DNA of 64,000 bases from Hymenobacter artigasi (GTDB lineage Bacteria > Bacteroidota > Bacteroidia > Cytophagales > Hymenobacteraceae): NCBI RefSeq assembly GCF_012275535.1, contig NZ_JAAVTK010000008.1, positions 1 through 64,000 on the forward strand, in the 5' to 3' direction. A program made the position numbers and the translations under genes. Numbering within the stretch: position 1 is the first letter of the stretch; each line of letters begins with the position of its first letter. Of the stretch, positions 1-7,330 are shown piece by piece. A model generated the notes under the pieces. That model worked only from the letters and a program-made list of their open reading frames with translations. It was not told the origin of the DNA and searched no databases.

Positions 1-75
1 TTGCGACAAGCCTGGGCCGTGGTGGCAAACGAATGTGCTTTTGACCCGAATCATCATCTTTTAATTGCTTCTTAA
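1..75 (+). CDS. C-terminal end of an unidentified gene (cut by window edge)
   Basis: The first 24 codons are open and end at TAA 73-75. The visible peptide has a Trp-Ala-Val-Val core and ends in His-His-Leu-Leu-Ile-Ala-Ser. It is too short to assign to a family. It is followed directly by an inverted repeat, which fits the 3' end of a gene. Confidence 0.45.
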   Translation: MRQAWAVVANECAFDPNHHLLIAS

Positions 76-83
76 ACACAGTT

Positions 84-175
84 CATGCTGAGCGCAGCGA
101 AGCATCTCGCTTGTGATAGTGACTCAATCGAATGAATTAGTAATGCACGCGAGATGCTTCGCTGCGCTCTGCATG
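84..175. repeat. Dispersed inverted repeat, copy 1
   Basis: Arms 84-110 and 149-175 are 27 bp each with one mismatch, around a 38-bp loop. The core CATGCTGAGCGCAG..GAAGCATCTC recurs at 9681-9782. It lies between two genes of the same strand and could act as an extended hairpin in RNA. Confidence 0.85.
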
Positions 176-216
176 ACGGTCTACTTTTACCCGTTAAACC
201 TTCGATACTCTGCCCC

Positions 217-2130
217 ATGAGCGAAAAACTCGATTTCCTGCGCACCGTGAAGCCCTTCGACCACCTGCCCGAAGACGTGCTGGCCGAAGTGGCCGAGGGC
301 CTGGAAGAAGTGCGCCACCCCCGCGAGGGCGTCATCTACTACCAGGACGAGACGAAATTGCGCGGCCTCGACATCATTGTGGAGGGCGAATACGAGACGT
401 TTTTCTACGATAGCCAGCAGAACCGGCGCGTGGTAGAATTCACCCGGCGGGGCGAGTGCTACGGCGGTATCTCACTGCTGCTCAATAAGAAGAAGTCGCT
501 GCGTACGGTGGTAGCCAAGCGCCACACCCGCGTGTACTTCCTGCACCGGCGCGAGTTTCTGGCGCTGTGCCAGGGCTACGAGGGCTTCTTCCACTTCTTC
601 ACTACGCGCTATGGGCAGCGCATGCTGAACGAGGAATACGCCCACTTTGTGCGGCCTGCCACGAGCAGCGGCTCCAGTTACCTGGCTTCGGACCAGCTGT
701 TTTCGCGCCGTATCGAGACGCTGGAGCTGCGGCCGCTCGACGTGTGCGCCGCCTACACGCCAATTCACGAAGTGGCCCGGCGCATGGCGGCCGCCCGCAC
801 CAGCTGCTACTTCATCACCAACGCCGACGTGGACGGCCATATCATCGGCTACGTCACGGATATCACGCTGCGCGACAAGGTGGTGGCCGCCTGCGCCGAC
901 GCCCACCAACCGGTCGAAACCATCGTGGATGCGCCGGTGGTCAGCATCAGCTCGCGGGCGTTTGTGTACGAGGCTATTTTGCTGATGTTCAGAACCAAGA
1001 CGCGGTATTTGCTGGTGGAAACCGATGGCGAGTACGTTGGCTTCCTGAGCCGCAACAAGCTGCTGACCGACGACCAGGCGCAGTCGCCGTTCATCTTCAT
1101 TCAGTCGGTGAAGCAGGCGCAGGCCGTACCCGAGCTGAAACGCCGCTGGGAGCAGGTGCCGGAAATGGTGTACCAGCTTCTGAACCGGGGCGTGAAGCCC
1201 GAAATCGTGAATCAGGTCATTACCACCGTGTCGGATGCCATTGCCCTGAAGCTGATTGAAGGGGCCATTGCCGAGCTGGGGCCGCCGCCGGCCAAGTTCG
1301 TGTACATGGTGCTGGGCAGCGAGGGCCGCAAGGAGCAAACCCTGCTCACGGACCAGGACAACGCCATTATCTACGAAGACAAGGCCAACGAGCAGCGCGA
1401 GCTGGTGCGCGACTACTTCCTGAAATTTGCCGAAATGGTGAGCGACCAGCTCAACGAAATCGGTTTCAGCTACTGCGATGGCGGCTTCATGGCTAAAAAC
1501 CCGAAGTGGACGCATTCGCTCTCGCACTGGAAGCGCAACTACGTGGCGTGGATGACCGACTCGAACCCCGAAACCGGCATGCAGTTCGCCGCTTCCTTCG
1601 ACTGCCGCTACCTCTACGGCGACCCCGCCATCATGGACGAGCTGCACGATTTCCTGGCCGTAGAGCTGCAAAAGCCGGTGGAGCGCTTCTTCCACCACAT
1701 GGCCGTGAACGCGCTGCAATACGAGCCGCCGCTCACGTTTTTCAACAATATCCGCACCTTCGCCCACGGCGCGCATCAGGTGTTCAACCTGAAGAAAACC
1801 ATGTCGCCCATCGTCGATTTGGTGCGCATGTACGCCCTCAAGCACCGCATTTTCGCCACCAACACCGGCGAGCGGCTGGAGGCTCTCAAGGCCCTGGGCA
1901 TCTTCACCGAGCGCGAGGCCCACGAGCTGCTGCAATCCTACTACTACCTGATGGGCGTGCGCCTGAAAAAGCAAGCCGCGCAGATTATCAGCGACAACGT
2001 AGCTCCAGATAACTTCCTGGACCCCAAAACCCTGACCAAAGTAGAGCAGGTGACCCTGAAGGAGATTTTCAAGGTGATAGCCGATTTTCAACTGAAGATT
2101 AAGGTGGGGTTCACGAAGTCGTTGGGCTGA
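217..2130 (+). CDS. Cyclic-nucleotide-binding / CBS / DUF294 nucleotidyltransferase-like protein
   Basis: A cytoplasmic signalling protein of about 637 residues. The order of regions is a CRP-like cyclic-nucleotide-binding domain (about 10-120), two CBS motifs (about 165-295), a DUF294 putative nucleotidyltransferase (about 330-460, with the G-S-E-G-R-K-E-Q-T-L-L-T-D-Q-D-N signature) and the DUF294 C-terminal helical domain. This is the usual layout of the GlnD-like family in Bacteroidota. GSxGRxE..TDQD fits an active nucleotidyltransferase core, but the substrate is unknown. The ATG at 217 is chosen because residues coded upstream run back into the inverted repeat and match nothing. It stands alone, followed by nested palindromes. 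Family assignment is secure; cellular role is not. Confidence 0.9.
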   Translation: MSEKLDFLRTVKPFDHLPEDVLAEVAEGLEEVRHPREGVIYYQDETKLRGLDIIVEGEYETFFYDSQQNRRVVEFTRRGECYGGISLLLNKKKSLRTVVAKRHTRVYFLHRREFLALCQGYEGFFHFFTTRYGQRMLNEEYAHFVRPATSSGSSYLASDQLFSRRIETLELRPLDVCAAYTPIHEVARRMAAARTSCYFITNADVDGHIIGYVTDITLRDKVVAACADAHQPVETIVDAPVVSISSRAFVYEAILLMFRTKTRYLLVETDGEYVGFLSRNKLLTDDQAQSPFIFIQSVKQAQAVPELKRRWEQVPEMVYQLLNRGVKPEIVNQVITTVSDAIALKLIEGAIAELGPPPAKFVYMVLGSEGRKEQTLLTDQDNAIIYEDKANEQRELVRDYFLKFAEMVSDQLNEIGFSYCDGGFMAKNPKWTHSLSHWKRNYVAWMTDSNPETGMQFAASFDCRYLYGDPAIMDELHDFLAVELQKPVERFFHHMAVNALQYEPPLTFFNNIRTFAHGAHQVFNLKKTMSPIVDLVRMYALKHRIFATNTGERLEALKALGIFTEREAHELLQSYYYLMGVRLKKQAAQIISDNVAPDNFLDPKTLTKVEQVTLKEIFKVIADFQLKIKVGFTKSLG

Positions 2131-2139
2131 GCTGAAAAT

Positions 2140-2293
2140 AGCCGCGCAGCGGCGGCAGGTTTGTAGAGAATCACGATTCAAGTGATTCAAAAGCCGCGTA
2201 GCGGTGACAGATTTGCGGGCGTTTCTGCCACCGCTACGCGGCTTAGTGGGTAAACGGTTATTGGAACTACAAACCTGTCGCCGCTACGCGGCT
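2140..2293. repeat. Nested inverted repeats (CCGCGTAGCGG family)
   Basis: Outer arms 2140-2166 and 2267-2293 are imperfect inverse copies. An inner pair of the same core lies at about 2191-2206 and 2229-2244. All four contain AGCCGCG(C/T)AGCGG or its complement. The block fills the space between two convergent genes and could fold as a cruciform or work as a two-way terminator. Confidence 0.8.
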
Positions 2294-2299
2294 GTTGTT

Positions 2300-2737
2300 T
2301 TACTTTTTCCGCATTTCCTCGCGGCGCATAGGCATTTTGTCCACCACGTTGAACCAGGTTGTCGGCTCTACCGGGCGGCTGCTTTTCTCCTTCACTCCGC
2401 CGTCTTTGCCGATGAGCACGGCCGCGAACTGCGAGGGCGAGATGCCGGTTTTCTTTGTCAGGAACTGCTGGTCGGCAGCGGAAAGCTGGTTGTAGAATAT
2501 TTCCAGTACGACGAAATCGCGGGCCATCATTCCGGCTTTTTCGGCAGCGAGCAGGGCTTTCTGGGCTTTGAAATCGGCTTGGTCGGCCGTGGGCGCGGCC
2601 AGCAGGAGCACGCGGTTTTTCCAGCGGTACTCGCGTAGGGTTTGTTCCAGCGGCATGGGTTTGGAGGTTTGGGCGGTGAATAAGAACAGGCTCAGCAGCA
2701 GGAGTGGGGCCGGAAGCAAAAAACGCAGTCGTTTCAT
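2300..2737 (-). CDS. DUF4174 domain-containing secreted protein
   Basis: 145 residues with an N-terminal signal peptide (basic start, Leu-rich core to about residue 22). The body has the DUF4174 features: a YRWKNRVLLL-type first strand, a central acidic loop, then VLIGKDGGVK and a closing M-P-M-R-R-E-E-M. DUF4174 proteins are small periplasmic thioredoxin-fold-like proteins of unknown function. It is convergent with the DUF294 gene and divergent from the downstream glycosidase gene. Confidence 0.82.
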   Translation of the reverse strand: MKRLRFLLPAPLLLLSLFLFTAQTSKPMPLEQTLREYRWKNRVLLLAAPTADQADFKAQKALLAAEKAGMMARDFVVLEIFYNQLSAADQQFLTKKTGISPSQFAAVLIGKDGGVKEKSSRPVEPTTWFNVVDKMPMRREEMRKK

Positions 2738-2836
2738 AGGGAGTTGATTAAAAGCAGCGCGCTCATGATAACGGCTGAGCGCATTATAAGTGCCGTAAAT
2801 TGTGCGCTCCCGCTGCTTTCGCTTCCTTTCGCCTTG

Positions 2837-5554
2837 ATGAAATCAACTTCCTTCGCTACTGGTTTCCTGCTCACCCTCGGCCTTTTCACGGCCTGCCAGA
2901 CCACGAAGCCTACCACTACCGACCCCGCCGTGCAAACGCCCATCTGGCAATCCGACGCCTACAGCCTCTACCGCGATAAAGTGGTGCAGGGCCCGCGCGA
3001 GGCCCGCGCCCTCTCCGCTACCGAGCTGGTGTCGAACTACGTGAGCCCGGCCAACGACCGGCAAAACCCGCGCATCGAGTTCAAGTTCAGCATCAATGGC
3101 AAGGACAATGAAATGGCTCCCGGCCTCAACCATTTGTTGGTGGCAGTGCCCCGGCCCGGCGGCGGGCCCATCGAAACGCCGCCCATCGTGTTCGGGCAGC
3201 GATACGTGGATGCCACGCCCGCCGCTGCCGATACTTATCTGGCCCCCAATACCGCAGTGAAAATCCGGCTGGATTTGCGGCCGGTGCTGGCGGATTTTAA
3301 GAAGCAGGGTTTCTACACCACGTTCAAGGGCGACAAGCTGTACCAGCAGGATTTCAAGCACGTTTATATTGCAGGGGGTACTGCGCCGCTGAGCTGGGAT
3401 TTCGACAACCTGACCAACAAGCCGGAACTCGAAATGAAGGACCCGGACGGCGACGGCATCTACGAAGCCACCCTGACGCTGAACCAGCCCGCCGCCACCA
3501 AAACCACTGCTGCCAGCTGGAAAAAGACCATTAACACCGCCGATTTCCCGCACTATTCTTCCGACTACCCGCTGGCCGATGCCCTCTACAACCTGGCCCT
3601 GGAGGAAGCCCGCCGCGCCGTGGAGCCGGATAGCACCTTCCGCACCGGCAAGGAATGGGCCGGCGTGTGGACGCGGGATGTGAGCTATAGCATCATCCTC
3701 GCGCAGGCTTCCCTGCAGCCGAAAGTGGCCATGAAAAGCCTGATGCGCAAGGTGAGCCCCACCGGCCGCATCATTCAGGACACCGGCACGGGCGGGGCCT
3801 ACCCGTGCTCCACCGACCGCATTATCTGGGCTACGGCAGCGTGGGAAGTCTACCAGGCCACCGGCAACGAGGCCTGGCTGCGCAAGGTGTACCCCATCAT
3901 CAGGCAGAGCATTGCCGATGATGTGCAGAACGCCTACGACCCTGCCACCGGCCTGGTGCGCGGCGAGTCGTCGTTTCTCGACTGGCGCGAGCAGACCTAC
4001 TCGCGCTGGATGCAGCCCGTGGATATTTACCAGAGTGAAAACCTGGGCACCAACGCCGTGCACTACCAGGGCAACATCGTGCTGGCCCAGATGGCGGCCC
4101 GGCTCGGCCAGCCCGGCGTGGCCGCCCAGCACAGGCGCCAGGCCGCCAACATCAAAGACGCCATCAACCAGCACCTGTGGCAGGACGACAAGGGCTACTA
4201 CGGCCAGTACCTCTACGGCCGCACCGCCCTGGTGCGCTCGCCCAAAGCCGAGGCGCTGGGCGAGGCCCTGTGCGTGCTTTTCGGCATTGCCGAGGGAGAG
4301 CGGGCGCAGCAGGTGGTGAGCCGTACGCCCACCGTGCCCTTCGGTATCCCGTGCATCTACCCGCAGATTCCGGGCATCCCGCCGTACCATAATGATGCCG
4401 TGTGGCCCTTTGTGCAGAGCTTCTGGGCGCTGGCGGCCGCGCAGGCCGGCAACGAGGCGTCGCTCACCGAGAGCATGGCCGCCATCTACCGGCCGGCGGC
4501 GCTGTTTCTCACCAATAAGGAGAATTTCGTGGCCCGCAACGGTGATTATGCGGGCACCCAAATCAACTCCAGCAACACGCTCTGGAGCCTGTCGGGCAGC
4601 CTGGGGCTGGTGTATAAGGTGTTGTTTGGGATGCAGTACCAGGGCGAGCGGCTGGTGTTTCGGCCCTTTGTGCCGCAGGCGTTTGAGGGGCAGCGCCGGC
4701 TCAGTGGCTTCAGGTACCGCAAGGCGGTGCTCGATGTGGAGATGACCGGTTTCGGCAATCAGATTGCCAGCATCACCCTCGATGGCGAGCCGCTGCCCGA
4801 TGCCGCCGTTTCGGGCGGCCTCACGGGGCGGCACAAGGTGGTTATCGCGCTCAGTGGCGTCGCCCCCGCGCCCCAGCCCATCAACCGCGTGCCCAATCGC
4901 GTGGCCCCCGAAACGCCCACCGTGGCCCTGGCCAACCGCCGCCTGAGCTGGAGCAAGGCCGATGATTCGGAGGAGTTTCAGGTGCTGAAGAACGGCCAGC
5001 TCGTGACTACCATAAAAGCCACCGAGTACATTGTGCCCGCCGGCCCCTTCGCCGTGTACCAAGTGGTGGCCGTAGACGACGCCAGCCGCGAGTCCTTCGC
5101 CAGCGAGCCGGTGGAAATTGGCGGCACGCCCCAGCAGATTCAGCTCGAAACCGTGGCCCCCAAAGCCACCCAGCTCTACAAAGGCTATTCCGGCAAGGGA
5201 TTCGTCGAAATCTCGACCACCAAAAACCCGACCCTAACCATCCCCGTCACGGTGCCTGAAGGCGGCGATTACGCCCTCGATTTCCGCTATGCCAACGGCA
5301 ACGGCCCCATCAACACCAACAACCAGTGCGCCATTCGCACGCTGCGGCGCGGGGCCGCGCTGCTGGGCACCGTGGTGCTGCCCCAGCGCGGCGTGGCCGA
5401 ATGGAGCAACTGGGGCTTCTCAAACCCCATCCTCGTGCGCCTCGAAAAAGGCACCAACGCCCTCACCCTGGCCTACGAGCCCGCCAACCAGAACATGAAC
5501 GGCGAGGTAAACCAGGCCATGCTGGACTACCTGCGCGTGCGCCGGGTGGAGTAG
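2837..5554 (+). CDS. Lipoprotein six-hairpin glycosidase (MGH1-like) with C-terminal CBM-like domain
   Basis: About 905 residues. The ATG at 2837 gives a lipoprotein signal with L-F-T-A-C at its end, so Cys20 is the likely lipidated residue. Residues about 60-250 look like a beta-sandwich. About 265-690 form an (alpha/alpha)6 glycosidase with family-like stretches such as W-T-R-D-V-S-Y, Q-D-T-G-T-G-G-A-Y and Y-H-N-D-A-V-W-P. About 730-790 resembles a fibronectin-like insert and the last 140 residues a CBM6/35-like sandwich. The clan (MGH1-like, GH15/63/78-like) is more certain than the substrate. It points toward, and lies about 2 kb from, the GH3/GH144 locus, so it may serve the same glycan. 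Confidence 0.78.
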   Translation: MKSTSFATGFLLTLGLFTACQTTKPTTTDPAVQTPIWQSDAYSLYRDKVVQGPREARALSATELVSNYVSPANDRQNPRIEFKFSINGKDNEMAPGLNHLLVAVPRPGGGPIETPPIVFGQRYVDATPAAADTYLAPNTAVKIRLDLRPVLADFKKQGFYTTFKGDKLYQQDFKHVYIAGGTAPLSWDFDNLTNKPELEMKDPDGDGIYEATLTLNQPAATKTTAASWKKTINTADFPHYSSDYPLADALYNLALEEARRAVEPDSTFRTGKEWAGVWTRDVSYSIILAQASLQPKVAMKSLMRKVSPTGRIIQDTGTGGAYPCSTDRIIWATAAWEVYQATGNEAWLRKVYPIIRQSIADDVQNAYDPATGLVRGESSFLDWREQTYSRWMQPVDIYQSENLGTNAVHYQGNIVLAQMAARLGQPGVAAQHRRQAANIKDAINQHLWQDDKGYYGQYLYGRTALVRSPKAEALGEALCVLFGIAEGERAQQVVSRTPTVPFGIPCIYPQIPGIPPYHNDAVWPFVQSFWALAAAQAGNEASLTESMAAIYRPAALFLTNKENFVARNGDYAGTQINSSNTLWSLSGSLGLVYKVLFGMQYQGERLVFRPFVPQAFEGQRRLSGFRYRKAVLDVEMTGFGNQIASITLDGEPLPDAAVSGGLTGRHKVVIALSGVAPAPQPINRVPNRVAPETPTVALANRRLSWSKADDSEEFQVLKNGQLVTTIKATEYIVPAGPFAVYQVVAVDDASRESFASEPVEIGGTPQQIQLETVAPKATQLYKGYSGKGFVEISTTKNPTLTIPVTVPEGGDYALDFRYANGNGPINTNNQCAIRTLRRGAALLGTVVLPQRGVAEWSNWGFSNPILVRLEKGTNALTLAYEPANQNMNGEVNQAMLDYLRVRRVE

Positions 5555-5564
5555 TTTCGCGCTC

Positions 5565-5715
5565 TGCTCTTTCGGAGCTGTACGTTGCTCTTTCGGAGTT
5601 GTACGCCAAAAGTCGCCCTGTTGCGGAGTTATACTCCGTCCGTGAATGGGCAGCGACCGGGAACTACAAGTCCCTGGCAGTGGGTGCTTTCGGAGTGCAC
5701 CTCCGAAAGAGCAAC
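5565..5715. repeat. TGCTCTTTCGGAG repeat cluster
   Basis: Direct copies of TGCTCTTTCGGAG(C/T)TGTACG lie at 5565-5583 and 5586-5604. A degenerate copy (TTGCGGAGTTATAC) follows near 5621. A palindromic form, GGTGCTTTCGGAG..CTCCGAAAGAGCAAC, lies at about 5686-5715. The block sits just after a stop codon and before the next gene. Confidence 0.7.
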
Positions 5716-5809
5716 GGGGTACAACAGAGTGGGGCAGCTACCGAACCGCTTTTACCGTATGCTGGTAAGTTTCGCCCGCGTTCCGGCTGCTGAGCCCCTC
5801 CCGAATCTT

Positions 5810-6415
5810 ATGAAAAAACCACTCCTTGCCGTAGTCCTGTTGCTAATTGTCGTGGCCGTGGCGGGCCGTCGGTGGTGGTGGAAATCCACGGCTGAGGTTG
5901 CGACATTGGCCGCTGGCCCCGCGCCCGCCGCCGTTGTGCCCGATTCGACGGTCGTCATCCTAACGGGCCGCGTGGGGGCTGGTGGCACCGAGCCGGTACT
6001 GTCGCGCAAGCGCGGCCGTATCCGCAACGTGTACTTCAGCCCCGGCGAGTACATGCACCGAGGGGCCGTGATGGCCAAGCTGGCCGACTACAACTTCGTA
6101 GTAGCCCCGCACGACGGCTTTCTGGGCGAGCGGCAGGTAACGGTGGGCCAGTACGTGACGCCCGCCACCGTAGTCAGCACCATCTCGAAGCACGGCTACC
6201 TGCAGGTGCCGGTGGGCCTGCTGGCCAAAAAGAAGACGCACGTGCAGCCCGGCGATTCGGTACAGGTGTGGGCCACGGCCCGGCCCACCCGCGTGGTAAC
6301 CGGTGTGGTCGCGCCCGCCACCGATACCACCGGCGGCATCACCCTTGAAATCCGGTTGCCCTCGCGGGCTCCGCTGCGTTTGGGCGAAGTGGCCAGCGTG
6401 CAACTGAAGCGCTAG
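5810..6415 (+). CDS. Short membrane-fusion / RND-adaptor-like protein
   Basis: About 201 residues. The ATG at 5810 gives a basic start and one hydrophobic segment (about 4-20), so it is anchored in or exported across the inner membrane. The rest matches the barrel-sandwich and beta-barrel of periplasmic adaptors: an L-T-G-R-V strand, S-R-K-R-G-R-I-R-N-V-Y-F-S-P-G-E-Y, then V-V-A-P-H-D-G-F-L-G-E and a V-Q-P-G-D-S-V loop. The coiled-coil hairpin normally found between the lipoyl halves is missing and no RND pump gene is nearby. It may be a degenerate or specialised adaptor. Confidence 0.65.
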   Translation: MKKPLLAVVLLLIVVAVAGRRWWWKSTAEVATLAAGPAPAAVVPDSTVVILTGRVGAGGTEPVLSRKRGRIRNVYFSPGEYMHRGAVMAKLADYNFVVAPHDGFLGERQVTVGQYVTPATVVSTISKHGYLQVPVGLLAKKKTHVQPGDSVQVWATARPTRVVTGVVAPATDTTGGITLEIRLPSRAPLRLGEVASVQLKR

Positions 6416-6424
6416 TTGGTGCCG

Positions 6425-7228
6425 TCAGGGCTTCACAAATAACCAGTAAGCCAACGAGGCTTGAAACGCGCTGTTGTGGTAAGTGGCCGTAGTAACAGTA
6501 GTGCTGCCGGCATTGCCGGTAATCTGCTGCTCTTTGCCTAGGTTGCGCAGCCCTAGGCTGTAACCGATGTGAAGCACGGCCCGGCCGTACCCGTAGCCCA
6601 GCCCGCCCTGCACGCCGGCATCGAAGCGCTGGGTGTAGAATGTGTTGTTGTTGACGGAGTTGGCCCACGAGTCCACGTAAGCCGCAACGGTTCCGCTCGT
6701 TTGCGAGGAACTGCCGCCGCCAGAATGGGGCGTTGAGTAAAGGTAGCCCAGTGTGGAGGTGTAATGCCCGCCCAGCAATAAGCTCAGGTACGGCCCGGCA
6801 AATAGCTGGAATCCCTGGCCATCGGCCCGTTGGGTGTAGGCTATGTTGAGCGGCAGGGTGAGGTAGTTGAAACGGTACTCGTCTTTGGTGCTGTACGAGC
6901 TGTAATAGCGGCCAGGGATTCCGGTAATTCCAATAACAGTTTGTTCATCAGCGTACTTATCGTCGATTTTAAACCCCCTTTGCGAGAAGAGCAGCGCGGG
7001 CTGTAATGCCCAATGTCCCGTGCTGATGGATGCCATGGCGCCCACCTCAACGCCGGTGCGCGCCATGGTGTGGAAGCCATCGGGGCGGTAGTAGGTAGCG
7101 TAAGGAGTAGATGAAACATTAGCCCCAAGTTGGGGGCCAATACTAACCCGTACCTGCGCCCGAACGGCGGCGGCGGGTAGCGCCGCAACCGCCGCTACGG
7201 TGGCCGCAAGAAGTAGAAAATGCTTCAT
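6425..7228 (-). CDS. Outer-membrane beta-barrel protein (porin-family / PorT-like)
   Basis: 267 residues from the ATG at 7228, which gives a clean signal peptide ending A-V-R-A-Q at about residue 26. The mature part has alternating polar and aromatic strands, a G-P-Q-L-G-A-N first strand, a P-L-N-I-A-Y-T strand and a final Leu-Phe-Val-Lys-Pro, as in Bacteroidota outer-membrane barrels of the OmpA-like/PorT type. It follows the GH3 gene on the same strand after 102 bp and could be the last gene of the glycan locus. Ligand unknown. Confidence 0.78.
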   Translation of the reverse strand: MKHFLLLAATVAAVAALPAAAVRAQVRVSIGPQLGANVSSTPYATYYRPDGFHTMARTGVEVGAMASISTGHWALQPALLFSQRGFKIDDKYADEQTVIGITGIPGRYYSSYSTKDEYRFNYLTLPLNIAYTQRADGQGFQLFAGPYLSLLLGGHYTSTLGYLYSTPHSGGGSSSQTSGTVAAYVDSWANSVNNNTFYTQRFDAGVQGGLGYGYGRAVLHIGYSLGLRNLGKEQQITGNAGSTTVTTATYHNSAFQASLAYWLFVKP

Positions 7229-7330
7229 GTTGTGGAAGGAATGAAGTCGCAACGCGCATTGGCGCGTACCCAAGGCCTCGCCTCGGTGCCACAAAGTACT
7301 CAACCGGCCCGACAACACGCGCCGCTTGTT

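Noticed and set aside
472..5062. Long antisense frames over the DUF294 and glycosidase genes
   Set aside because: Composition is His/Val/Gln-rich as expected from reversed GC-rich coding DNA, and no start signals are seen.
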